Position numbers and translations under genes: made by a program. A DNA stretch of 17,989 nucleotides, taken from the NCBI GenBank assembly GCA_046345275.1, contig JBKDJY010000055.1, positions 1-17,989 on the forward strand. Direction: 5' to 3'. The notes beneath the pieces were generated by a model. The model had not been told where the DNA came from. It worked only from the letters and a program-made list of their open reading frames with translations, and made no database searches. This stretch comes from UBA4416 sp046345275 (GTDB taxonomy: Bacteria; Bacteroidota; Bacteroidia; B-17B0; Aurantibacillaceae). Of this stretch, positions 1 to 7,203 are shown in pieces; position 1 is the stretch's first letter; the number at the start of each line of letters is the position of its first letter.

Positions 1-16
1 TAGATAGATAGATAGA
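1..16. repeat. TAGA tetranucleotide microsatellite
   Basis: Four perfect copies of TAGA stand at the very start of the window, so the array may extend further outside it. It is noncoding here. Runs like this change length by slippage; no function can be assigned. Confidence 0.8.
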
Positions 17-46
17 AAAATCATGTTGAAATAAGAAAAAAATAGC

Positions 47-61
47 GTATTTTTGAAATAC
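47..61. repeat. 6-bp stem hairpin
   Basis: GTATTT and AAATAC form a perfect 6-bp stem around a 3-base loop. It is the first of several inverted repeats packed into positions 47-133 at the end of the photolyase operon. It could be a secondary terminator element or part of a small palindromic repeat. Confidence 0.4.
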
Positions 62-69
62 AGATTACA

Positions 70-99
70 AAAAATCGTTTAATGGGTTCTGCGATTTTT
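70..99 (-). terminator. Probable intrinsic terminator of the photolyase operon
   Basis: On the minus strand AAAAATCG, a 14-base loop and CGATTTTT form an 8-bp perfect stem, and the T run continues just past it. This lies about 30 bases after the stop of the truncated tspO frame, the last gene of the operon. The stem is AT-rich and the loop large, so the call is moderate. The same arms would also work in the plus direction. Confidence 0.5.
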
Positions 100-133
100 A
101 TTCAAATCTCTAAAAATGAATTTTTAGAACCCA
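83..133. repeat. Nested inverted repeats at the tspO breakpoint
   Basis: TGGGTTCT at 83-90 and AGAACCCA at 126-133 are perfect 8-bp inverted repeats bounding a 51-bp block. Inside and overlapping it is a 20-bp palindrome at 109-128, with 9-bp arms TCTAAAAAT and ATTTTTAGA around GA. The outer right arm ends within two bases of where the tspO reading frame stops resembling TspO. This suggests a small palindromic element or a deletion end, but no transposase or target duplication is visible. Confidence 0.5.
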
Positions 134-245
134 CCTTAAGTGTTACATACCAGCCGCTAACAACTGATGCAGTAGCTATACCACTAATTGCCCCAACAAA
201 TAGAGTAAGTGAGATACAAAGAATGAGTTTAATGGTTTTATTCAT
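102..245 (-). pseudogene. Truncated TspO/MBR (tryptophan-rich sensory protein) N-terminus
   Basis: This 47-codon frame opens with an ATG that overlaps the photolyase stop by 8 bp, the same overlap as between the photolyase and the gene before it. Residues 1-37 look like the start of bacterial TspO: a first membrane helix with a GAISGIATA stretch, then SGWYVTLK where the family has a W-Y-x-x-L-x-K-P motif. After Lys37 the expected proline-rich loop and the other four helices are missing; ten unrelated residues lead to a TGA. TspO proteins bind porphyrins and act in light and oxygen responses, which suits the neighbours. I see a broken gene, because about 110 residues of the family are absent. 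An alternative is an assembly join, or a short translated remnant. Confidence 0.6.
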
Positions 246-1746
246 TTGATTTTTGTTTTAAGACTTTTTTTGTTAAATGTGATTTTGGGTTAGCAACATG
301 TTTTTTAAGAATGCGATGTCCTTCTTCTTTAACATTTTCTTTTTTTCTATAACTCCAAATAATATCGCTAGCGTATTTACGCGTACTTTCAATATCAACA
401 ATTGGTGTTGGGTAATCTTTACCAATCTCGCATTGATAAAGCGCCTGTTCAATTAAACTTAATTTCCATGGTTCGTGAATTAAATTTGCAGGAATGTGTT
501 TTAGTTCAGGAAGCCATTGTTTAATAAATACACCCTCAGCATCATGTTCTTCCGAATTTTTTATTGGATTATAAATACGAATTGTGTTAATTCCTGTAAC
601 GCCTGATTGCATTTGTAATTGAGAGTAATGAATGCCTGGTTCATAATCTAAAAACTGTTTTGCTAAAAAATGTAGTTCTCTCCAATCCTGCCATAAATTA
701 AATACAAAAAAAGAAACAAGCATCGCACGCATTCTAAAATTAATATAACCGGTTGCTACAAGGCAATGCATACAAGCATCTACGATGGGTACACCTGTTT
801 TTCCTTCCTGCCAAGCTTTAATGTAAAATTCATTCTTTGGTTTTATTAAATCATCGTATGCCCGATTAACATTTTCAAATTCCATGCGGCATTCGTCTTC
901 AAACTTTTGCATAAAATGACAGTGCCAATGCAGCCGGGAAATAAAATTGTTTAGTGCCCTTTTATTTTGAGCATTTGTATAATGTTGGCGGGTGTATTGA
1001 TAAACCATTCGCATGCTGATATTACCATATGTAAGATAAGGGGATAGGCGACTACAGCCTTTGCGGCTTAATGCTGGCTTTGAAATGTGTTTACTGTAAT
1101 TTACATGGCGTTCTTTAATAAAACCGTCTAGGTATCGCCAAGCCCAAAATTCTCCACCTTGCTGAAAATTTTTATTCCGAACAGTTATTTCTTTTGACAG
1201 GCTCTTACCTTTGAGATTATTGTAAAAATCTTCGTTCAATTTTAAAATATTCCAATGTTCTTCATTAACTAATTTTGGTTGTTCCGTCATTTTCTTTTGC
1301 CATCGTTCTTCCCACAAATTCCTTGATTTAAGTTTTCTTATCACGCCATGCAATTGAAACTCCTTCCACAAAATGGTATTTGTTTTACAAAATAATTGAA
1401 TATCCAAATCTCTCTGATAGGTAAGGCTATTACCAATTTCCTGATGCGAAAAAATGGTGTGAATAGAAAATTGATTTGCTAAAGCTTCAAAAACAAAACG
1501 AACTTCGTTGTGGAAAATATAAATCTGAGAATTTAATTGCGAAAGTTTCGATTGCATTTCTTTGAGTGATTCATATACAAACCTCCAATGCCTGATATCG
1601 CTGTCGTGATAAGACATGACTGAGGGCTCAAAAAAATAAACCAATAAAAGGGGTAACTTTTCTTGTTGCGCATAATAGAGCGGTTCGTGATCAGTAAAGC
1701 GTAAATCACGTTTAAACCATACAATATTAATCGCTTCATTATTCAA
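238..1746 (-). CDS. Cryptochrome/DNA photolyase family FAD protein
   Basis: A 502-residue protein of the photolyase/cryptochrome superfamily, which uses flavin and light for DNA repair or signalling. Residues 1-130 are the alpha/beta antenna domain (NIVWFKRDLRFTDHEPL at 7-23). Residues 200-430 are the helical FAD domain: RLSPYLTYGNIS at 233-244, GVPIVDACMHCL at 318-329, GYINFRMRAMLVSF at 333-346, and the FAD loop from Asp367. Aligned by eye to E. coli photolyase, the loop has Glu369 for Asp374, His373 for Asn378 (near flavin N5) and Leu377 for Trp382 (inner triad Trp). The middle triad Trp appears kept as Trp355. I recall this DYEPGIHYSQ loop from a distinct bacterial subfamily, so it is probably not decay. 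Repair or signalling role is open. It overlaps the gene before it by 8 bp. Confidence 0.88.
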   Translation of the reverse strand: MNNEAINIVWFKRDLRFTDHEPLYYAQQEKLPLLLVYFFEPSVMSYHDSDIRHWRFVYESLKEMQSKLSQLNSQIYIFHNEVRFVFEALANQFSIHTIFSHQEIGNSLTYQRDLDIQLFCKTNTILWKEFQLHGVIRKLKSRNLWEERWQKKMTEQPKLVNEEHWNILKLNEDFYNNLKGKSLSKEITVRNKNFQQGGEFWAWRYLDGFIKERHVNYSKHISKPALSRKGCSRLSPYLTYGNISMRMVYQYTRQHYTNAQNKRALNNFISRLHWHCHFMQKFEDECRMEFENVNRAYDDLIKPKNEFYIKAWQEGKTGVPIVDACMHCLVATGYINFRMRAMLVSFFVFNLWQDWRELHFLAKQFLDYEPGIHYSQLQMQSGVTGINTIRIYNPIKNSEEHDAEGVFIKQWLPELKHIPANLIHEPWKLSLIEQALYQCEIGKDYPTPIVDIESTRKYASDIIWSYRKKENVKEEGHRILKKHVANPKSHLTKKVLKQKSNE

Positions 1747-2395
1747 TGTATTTCATTTTGACAAATTCAATGTCTTTATTCGGTTTAGCGTACGTTAATC
1801 GCTCTAGTCGACTTGTTTTATGATAACTATCAAGACCCGAACAAGCAAGCGTATTAGCTTTTTCGATATCGAGAAAAGAATCTTCACATAAGCAATCTTT
1901 CGGAAAATAAAGATGTTCGATTTGTCCGATGATTAAAATAGTCCCATTAATAGCAAGATCGATGTGCTCTTTAAAATGTACACCTAATTGCACTTTACTT
2001 TCTTTCACATAAGGTGCTAAAAAATTGTCTTTATATTCCTCTGTTAAGCCAACTGCATCGAATTCAGAAATTTCTTTCGGATATCTGGCTGACGTTTGAT
2101 GTCCTTTTATATAAATTTTTTCGTTAAGGTGATTCATCGTATAATAGCCAGTTTCAAGAATATGAGTTAAAGTATTTCGTTCAACAGAATCTGGTCTTAC
2201 AATAAAGGCTATGAGTGGTGGGGATGCACCAATGTGAACAATCGAATTAAATATTGCTAAGTTAGTTTGCCCAGCATGATTTATGGTTCCGATTAAACAA
2301 ACACTTTTAAACCCTCCTATTGAGTTAATCAAATTACTCCTCTGCCTTTTTTCCATTGATATTAAATTATCATGCGATAAATGTGTTTGAATCAT
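1739..2395 (-). CDS. Flavin reductase-like, FMN-binding split-barrel protein
   Basis: A 218-residue cytosolic protein with the flavin reductase-like split-barrel pattern: SVCLIGT at 31-37, NLAIFNS at 45-51, GASPPLIAFIVRP at 56-68 and NTLTHILETGYYTMN at 74-88. Family members bind FMN and many reduce free flavin with NAD(P)H. Lying directly upstream of an FAD photoreceptor or repair enzyme, it could supply reduced flavin or protect it, but that is inference from position. The ATG start lies 4 bases after the SDR stop, and its end overlaps the photolyase start by 8 bp, so translation is probably coupled. Length is normal for the family. Confidence 0.82.
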   Translation of the reverse strand: MIQTHLSHDNLISMEKRQRSNLINSIGGFKSVCLIGTINHAGQTNLAIFNSIVHIGASPPLIAFIVRPDSVERNTLTHILETGYYTMNHLNEKIYIKGHQTSARYPKEISEFDAVGLTEEYKDNFLAPYVKESKVQLGVHFKEHIDLAINGTILIIGQIEHLYFPKDCLCEDSFLDIEKANTLACSGLDSYHKTSRLERLTYAKPNKDIEFVKMKYIE

Positions 2396-2399
2396 GGTA

Positions 2400-3089
2400 T
2401 TAGTTTTTAATTTTACTCATTCCACCATCAATTGATAAAACCTGACCGCTCACCCAAGCAGATTCCTCTAATAACAAAAACACAATTGCTTGTGCAACAT
2501 CAATCGGATCGCCAACTTTTTGTAAAGGATTTCTTTTTTTCATTTGCTCCATTTTATCTGGAGTATTAATAAATTTATATCCCAAAGGTGTATTTACCAA
2601 TGAAGGCGCAACACAATTTACTCTAATAGAAGGCGCAAACTCGGCGGCTAATGCTCTGATAAGCCCTTCGATGGCACCTTTCGCCATTGATATAGATGCG
2701 TGGAAAGGCAAGCCGATACTCGCCGCTACTGAACTCAAAAATACAATGGATCCATGTTGTGATTTTTTTAAATGATTTAAATATGCCTGCACAAAAGCAA
2801 TGGCTCCTAAACTATTTATTTGAAAATCATTTATAAACTCCGCTTGAGAAAGCCTTGCAAAAGGTTTAAGATTAATGGTTCCAGGAAAATAAACAAGCCC
2901 GTCTAAAGAATCTGTTATTTCAGGATATACACCAAAATCATATTTCTCAATTTGATGAAATTCGCTGTATACAGAGTTAGTATCTTTTGTGCTAATGCCA
3001 ATAACACGGTGGCCTTTATCATTTAATATTTTGGCTGTTTCTTTTGCAATAGCACTGGAAGCGCCAGCAAATAAAAATGTTTTGCTCAT
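2400..3089 (-). CDS. SDR-family oxidoreductase lacking the usual catalytic Tyr
   Basis: A 229-residue classical short-chain dehydrogenase/reductase fold. The cofactor glycine motif is GASSAIA at 9-15, YFPGTIN at 67-73 stands where NNAG usually is, Ser119/120 match the catalytic serine, and VAPSLVNTPL plus a GQVLSIDGG end match the family C-terminus. In the YxxxK catalytic motif the lysine is present (Lys137) but position 133 is Ile, within HASISMAK. The Ser-to-133 spacing of 13 fits the canonical Ser-Tyr spacing, so the tyrosine has been replaced rather than shifted. It may bind nucleotide without normal reductase chemistry, or use another proton donor. It overlaps the DUF2805 gene by 4 bp (ATGA) and so belongs to the same operon. 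Confidence 0.85.
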   Translation of the reverse strand: MSKTFLFAGASSAIAKETAKILNDKGHRVIGISTKDTNSVYSEFHQIEKYDFGVYPEITDSLDGLVYFPGTINLKPFARLSQAEFINDFQINSLGAIAFVQAYLNHLKKSQHGSIVFLSSVAASIGLPFHASISMAKGAIEGLIRALAAEFAPSIRVNCVAPSLVNTPLGYKFINTPDKMEQMKKRNPLQKVGDPIDVAQAIVFLLLEESAWVSGQVLSIDGGMSKIKN

Positions 3090-3445
3090 TTTCTTTTAGA
3101 GATTTTATTATTTGAAATTATTCGTTGTAAATTACTTTTGAACTTATTTATACCATCAACTCTTTTTGAAGCGTGCTTGGTAGAAGAGCTTTGAACGCGC
3201 TTTCGCCATAATGTATAACTGCTAAATTTTAACTCTTTTTTCATCAAAGCTTTTACAGCAGACTCATTCAAGCCAAATTGAGATTCAATGGCATCAAAGG
3301 TGGTTCTATCTTCCCAAGCCATTTCTATTATTCGATCAATGTCCTGATCACTAAAAATTTTAGATTGTTCTTCAACAATTTCCATATATGCCATTGGTGA
3401 AGGCAATCCACTGTAATAACAAAAATTTGCGTCTGTATTTTCCAT
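3086..3445 (-). CDS. DUF2805/TIGR03643 family protein
   Basis: A 119-residue protein, first gene of the photolyase operon. Residues 30-92 match what I recall of DUF2805 (TIGR03643): IIEMAWEDRTTFDAIESQFG at 39-58, then a helix-turn-helix-like run ending in LWRKRV at 79-84, followed by a Lys/Arg-rich tail. The layout resembles a small DNA- or RNA-binding domain, but the family has no established function that I know of. Members often sit next to photolyase and SDR genes in aquatic bacteria, as here. The ATG start is preceded by an AGGAAG stretch about 15 bases upstream, unusual for this AT-rich genome. Residues 1-29 are poorly conserved, so an internal start cannot be excluded. Confidence 0.75.
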   Translation of the reverse strand: MENTDANFCYYSGLPSPMAYMEIVEEQSKIFSDQDIDRIIEMAWEDRTTFDAIESQFGLNESAVKALMKKELKFSSYTLWRKRVQSSSTKHASKRVDGINKFKSNLQRIISNNKISKRK

Positions 3446-3818
3446 GGTTAAACAATTCTTCCTACTTATTTAAAAACAGCCATTAGACATTTTATTTATA
3501 TTTTATCGAACAAAATGAATGATTGGGTTTAAAGTGAAATTTATTCACGTATATAAAACAAGCAGTGACATATTATGTTTACATATTAATCCAAATTTTA
3601 CAATAGAATTTTCAGATTTTAAAAAATTGAACAAAAGTAGAACTTGTTCACTATAAACTATTTTCAACAAATGAATACAAACAATAATAACTGTTTGCAC
3701 CTAAAAGAAATTGGCAATTTCAAAGCACAAAACTGTCTACCGGTAATTAACTTGATACGAAGCACAAAGCTTCATTTAAAAATTGAAACGCCAATTTCTT
3801 ATAAGTTTGCTCTGCCTG
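3446..3818. other. 373-bp intergenic region between light operon and defence island
   Basis: No convincing gene is present. The region holds the leader of the DUF2805 gene (about 180 bases from the candidate promoter at 3632-3650 to the ATG), a 15-base odd palindrome GAAATTG-G-CAATTTC at 3707-3721, and a 5-bp hairpin GAAGC-ACAAA-GCTTC at 3759-3773 just after the res stop. The hairpin could be a weak terminator for the island operon. A plus-strand frame starting near 3671 is not credible, since its second half is antisense to res. Confidence 0.5.
3628..3650 (-). promoter_or_regulatory. Candidate promoter and operator dyad of the light operon
   Basis: TGAACAA and TTGTTCA form a perfect 7-bp inverted repeat with a 9-base spacer. 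On the minus strand the dyad covers TACTTTTG (3632-3639), a perfect match to the Bacteroidota -7 consensus TAnnTTTG. A regulator bound here would block initiation. The nearest TTG/TTTG candidates for a -33 box lie 25-28 bases upstream, longer than the usual spacing, so the promoter call is weaker than the dyad. No regulator gene for it lies in the window. Confidence 0.4.
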
Positions 3819-6332
3819 TCATTGCATTAACTGATTTATTTTGTTTTGCCATTCGTCCTCAAACACTACTTGAAATTCAAAGTCGTGGTCTGGAAATTCG
3901 TCAAACAACTCTTTCCAAGCCTTCTTTGCACCAAGTTCGTTACAAAATGCAAATACATCTTGTTTGTATTTAGTGTCCTCATTTTTTAAGTGAATTCCTT
4001 TTGTCTCCAAAACGTAAACTGTTCCGTAATCGTCCTTTGCTTCCTGTTTGTCTGCTGCAACAAAGTCAGGAAATATTTTATTCCGCTTCCAACCTTGTAT
4101 ATGATAGTCTTGTCGGCTCATATTGCGATACCACCACAATAGTTTTTCTTGCTCGTCAAGATAGATTGCAACTGATTTTTCAAGGTCGTTAATGTTCTCT
4201 TCGGGAACATAGTCGAACAATGATTTTTGAATTGGTGTGTTGTCTGCACGAACCAATTGTTTGTTGCTTTTTACTTTAATTCTTGATGGCAACACAAAAC
4301 CGCCTTTGTCTGTGATAAGGAAGAAACAGAGTTTCTTTTTCTCTACCATTTGTCTGAAAACCTGTTCCGCTAAACGATTGCGTTCTTTGTCTAAAATCTT
4401 TTTAAGTTCTTCAATTACAAAAACAAAATTTGTTGCAACTGTTTCACGGTCATATATTTTTAAAAGCAATTTTATTGCCTTTTCTCCTATTTGGAAACAA
4501 TGCCAAGGATTAGGAACGATGTCTGTAATTTGTCTTGTCAAAAACACTTCGTCAATTTCTAAAGTGCCTGATTTCTCTGCTCCGTAACTTGCCTTTAGTA
4601 ATTCCTTTTCTTCATTGCTAAGTCCTAAAACAATTTCTTGCTCTTTGTTTATTTTGTTTTGTAAGGATAGATTTTTAAGTTCATCAATGTTGATGCTTTC
4701 CCAATCAATAGCACTTAAAATATCAATCTCAAAATTCATATCACGCCAACTTTCCTTTTCTTGGATTACAAATTTTGGAAGATAAATTTTGCCTTCAAAT
4801 TTCTTGAAGCCATCACGATAATTTATTTCTCTTTCCTTTAAACCGCCTGTATCTGTGCCACCATCATCACTTACAATTCTTCCTGCAATGTCGCCTAAGC
4901 CTTCATTTTCCAGTCCTGATTTTATTTCTCTTACCAAAGTGCTTGCATTTTGACGGAAAGTATAAACGTAACATTCGTCCAGTTCCCGAATTTTGGTTTT
5001 ACGTGCAAAAGGTTGTCTTAAAATACGACCAACCAATTGTGTTATTCCAGTTGCTGATGATGGATTGGTAAGCACTGTAAGAATATAGGCAAATGAACAA
5101 TCCCAACCTTCTTGTAAGGCTTGTTTGGTTATGATGTAGCGTATATCACAATCATTCGCAAATAAGTTTATTCCTTCAATGTCGTCTTTTTCGCTACTCT
5201 TAATGGCAATATGACTTTCAGGGACATTACATTTTTTAATTAAATATTCTTTCGCATCTTCTGCGTGAATAAACTTTTTATCTCTCTGGTCTTTTCCTGT
5301 TCTCTCAACTTGTATCAAACAAATTGGTCGAATATATTCACCTGTGTTACCCTCGTATTCGTTGGCTTTCTTTTCTAACTCGTTTCGTTTTTCATAGCTT
5401 GCCAATAAAGTGTCTTGCCAATCTAAACTTGTTTTGTTGGTTAAGTGAATATCTAACTTAATCATTTCTTCTTCGTGCAATTCACGCCCTGTAATTTTTA
5501 CCAACTCATTACTGTTTGGTGGGGGAGTTGCCGAAAGTTCAAGTATAAATGAAGGATTGAAATTTCTAACCGTATTTCTTGCTAATTCTCCGTAGGCTCT
5601 ATGTCCTTCGTCAATAACGACAAGCGGACGCAAAACTTTTAAAGTATTTCCAAGTGAAGTTTTTATTTGCGTTCCGAACACTTCCATTTCTGTTGTGAAG
5701 CAATCCAAATTCGGAATGAGTTCTTTTAACTTTTTATGCCCTTCAAAATCATCTTCTCTCGGAAAAAAGTCTGTAAACCCGCCTTGGTCTCTGAAAACCT
5801 TTAATGTGTCTTTATTTTGACGATTTGCCGAAGGCAACATTAACATCAACACAACCAAATGTTCGTCAATATCCAAACGATTAAACATTTCGTTTTTCTC
5901 TTTAATTAACGTTCTTCCTCCGCTTGATATATCTAAGATTTGCCGGTATGGATGCTCTCTGTTTTTGAGTGCCAAAATGGTTTGGCGATAAATTTGTGTT
6001 GAAGGAACAATCCACAACACTAAACCCGTTTGTTTTTTTAGAAATGTTTTTTGAATGTTATCAATTGCATGGCAAGCCAATAAAGTTTTTCCACCACCCG
6101 TTGGTACTTTCAAATAAATGTCAGGTAATGGCTCTTGTAAACCATTTGTTTTAGAATGATAAATTGTTCTTCCTGTAGCTTGTTCAAATGCTCTTTTGGG
6201 AAAGTTGTAATCCTTTGCCATATCAGCATCAAACTCCAAAGCCTTTTCGTATTTGGCATTGAATTCTGAAAGAGAAACTAAATACTCTTTCAGTTCTTTT
6301 AAAACCTTTTCCTGATAGTGTTTAAGTCTCAT
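3819..6332 (-). CDS. Type III restriction Res-like helicase-nuclease
   Basis: An 837-residue restriction subunit of the Res type: a superfamily 2 ATPase that translocates on DNA, joined to a nuclease. Visible motifs are Walker A PTGGGKT at 77-83, DEGH in the DExH position at 241-244, SATPPP at 267-272, a motif V-like TKQALQEGWDCSFA at 402-415, and motif VI QLVGRILRQPFAR at 432-444. Near the C-terminus, FPDF at 754-757 and ETK at 776-778 fit a PD-(D/E)xK nuclease site. All key residues are present, so it is probably active. It ends the island operon. Its ATG directly abuts the stop that the frameshifted gene before it would have if intact. In a normal type III system Res follows Mod; here three genes intervene. 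The methylated sequence cannot be read from this. Confidence 0.9.
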   Translation of the reverse strand: MRLKHYQEKVLKELKEYLVSLSEFNAKYEKALEFDADMAKDYNFPKRAFEQATGRTIYHSKTNGLQEPLPDIYLKVPTGGGKTLLACHAIDNIQKTFLKKQTGLVLWIVPSTQIYRQTILALKNREHPYRQILDISSGGRTLIKEKNEMFNRLDIDEHLVVLMLMLPSANRQNKDTLKVFRDQGGFTDFFPREDDFEGHKKLKELIPNLDCFTTEMEVFGTQIKTSLGNTLKVLRPLVVIDEGHRAYGELARNTVRNFNPSFILELSATPPPNSNELVKITGRELHEEEMIKLDIHLTNKTSLDWQDTLLASYEKRNELEKKANEYEGNTGEYIRPICLIQVERTGKDQRDKKFIHAEDAKEYLIKKCNVPESHIAIKSSEKDDIEGINLFANDCDIRYIITKQALQEGWDCSFAYILTVLTNPSSATGITQLVGRILRQPFARKTKIRELDECYVYTFRQNASTLVREIKSGLENEGLGDIAGRIVSDDGGTDTGGLKEREINYRDGFKKFEGKIYLPKFVIQEKESWRDMNFEIDILSAIDWESINIDELKNLSLQNKINKEQEIVLGLSNEEKELLKASYGAEKSGTLEIDEVFLTRQITDIVPNPWHCFQIGEKAIKLLLKIYDRETVATNFVFVIEELKKILDKERNRLAEQVFRQMVEKKKLCFFLITDKGGFVLPSRIKVKSNKQLVRADNTPIQKSLFDYVPEENINDLEKSVAIYLDEQEKLLWWYRNMSRQDYHIQGWKRNKIFPDFVAADKQEAKDDYGTVYVLETKGIHLKNEDTKYKQDVFAFCNELGAKKAWKELFDEFPDHDFEFQVVFEDEWQNKINQLMQ

Positions 6333-6442
6333 TTAATCTTTTGTTATATCGGTTTCTTCAAGATCTAAAACCATTGAGTGTATGTCATATTCAAACCATT
6401 CCTGAAAAACTTTAAAAGTTCTTTTTTGTGGCCAATCATTTT
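6333..6442 (-). pseudogene. Out-of-frame 3' end of the small gene before res
   Basis: Read one frame over, the DNA after position 6442 encodes NDWPQKRTFKVFQEWF followed by EYDIHSMVLDLEETDITKD and a TAA at 6333-6335. The first part continues the upstream WYTDK motif as I recall it in intact relatives (WYTD-x-x-x-WP-x-KR ... HSMV-x-DL). One base is missing from the A4 run (T4 on the plus strand, 6439-6442); five A residues would give Asp-Lys-Asn-Asp-Trp. The restored gene would be 116 residues with its stop touching the res ATG, the usual geometry for translational coupling. Confidence 0.7.
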
Positions 6443-6682
6443 ATCTGTATACCAATCGTTCAATTCATTTTGAAAAATTTGGTCAAAGTTCCGTTTCAAC
6501 CATTTTTCTGTTTCTTCGTTGCTGTCTTTTTCACGAATTAAATAAATTGTACCTTCTTCTTTTTTTGTAACTGGACTTTCAGGATACAAATAATTTATCC
6601 AATCGAACAATGGTTTTTTGGGTTTTATCACAATAGCATTGCGATTGATACTTTCATAGAAATATGGAATTGGTTCAATCAT
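6365..6682 (-). CDS. Conserved small protein of unknown function, frameshifted near its end
   Basis: The open frame codes for 105 residues. Residues 1-81 look like an uncharacterised Bacteroidota family that I recognise by pattern only: NAIVIKPKKPLFDWIN at 14-29, TIYLIREKDSNEETEKWLKRNFDQIF in the middle, then ELNDWYTDK. The last 24 residues, from Met82 on, do not fit; the proper C-terminus lies in the next frame because of a one-base deletion at 6439-6442. No signal peptide or membrane segment is present; the protein is rich in acidic and aromatic residues. It overlaps the preceding gene by 4 bp (ATGA), so the two are probably made together. Whether it belongs to the restriction system or is a passenger cannot be told. 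A sequencing error at the homopolymer is a real alternative to mutation. Confidence 0.65.
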   Translation of the reverse strand: MIEPIPYFYESINRNAIVIKPKKPLFDWINYLYPESPVTKKEEGTIYLIREKDSNEETEKWLKRNFDQIFQNELNDWYTDKMIGHKKELLKFFRNGLNMTYTQWF

Positions 6683-7179
6683 AAATCTTTTAAAGGTGTT
6701 GTAGCTACGGTTAAATCGTAATCGAGTCCACGTATTTTCTTTATTTCAAAATCAGCAATTATACTTTTGAATTCCGAAAACTCCTCTTGTTTACGTTTTA
6801 CCATTTCATCAAACAATTGTTCAATTTCAGGAGTATCTGGCATTATTGACGAAATATCTTTTTTCGTCAATTGGTAAACCTCTTCGCTTTTTTCTCTTAA
6901 TGTTGCTGCATTCCAAGCGTGAGCACCAAATGTATATTTTGTTCTTACAATAGAAATGTCATCTGTCTCACTCACAATTGGATGAACAAATTCCTTCAAT
7001 AATTCAGAGTATTTTATTTTTCCTGTATTTAATCGTGTTTCTACTCCAGTATTAGTATTTCTTTCCAGCAATGCTTTGCTTGCAGGACCTAAGCCCGCTG
7101 CAATTAAAGCATCTTGCTCTCTTTTTCTTTTAGCTTCTTTAAGCTTTTTAGCTCGTTTTATATTATCTGCTTTTCCCAT
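6679..7179 (-). CDS. Hypothetical 166-residue protein with basic N-terminal helix
   Basis: I do not recognise a characterised family. The protein begins with a strongly basic, probably helical segment (residues 2-24: many Lys/Arg, few hydrophobics), then AALIAAGLGPASKALLERN-like residues, a middle TKYTFGAHAWNAATLREKSE segment, and a helical acidic second half. The charged first segment could bind nucleic acid; that is a guess from composition. There is no signal peptide or membrane helix. It starts 24 bases after the GxxExxY stop and overlaps the next small gene by 4 bp, so these two small genes form a tight pair inserted between mod and res. ATG start; no clear ribosome binding site. Confidence 0.65.
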   Translation of the reverse strand: MGKADNIKRAKKLKEAKRKREQDALIAAGLGPASKALLERNTNTGVETRLNTGKIKYSELLKEFVHPIVSETDDISIVRTKYTFGAHAWNAATLREKSEEVYQLTKKDISSIMPDTPEIEQLFDEMVKRKQEEFSEFKSIIADFEIKKIRGLDYDLTVATTPLKDL

Positions 7180-7203
7180 TGTCTGAACCGTTGATTAAAT
7201 TGA

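Noticed and set aside
3671..3973. Plus-strand frame of about 100 codons
   Set aside because: Its second half is antisense to res, composition is unlike a protein domain, and no family is recognised; it is a shadow plus intergenic sequence.
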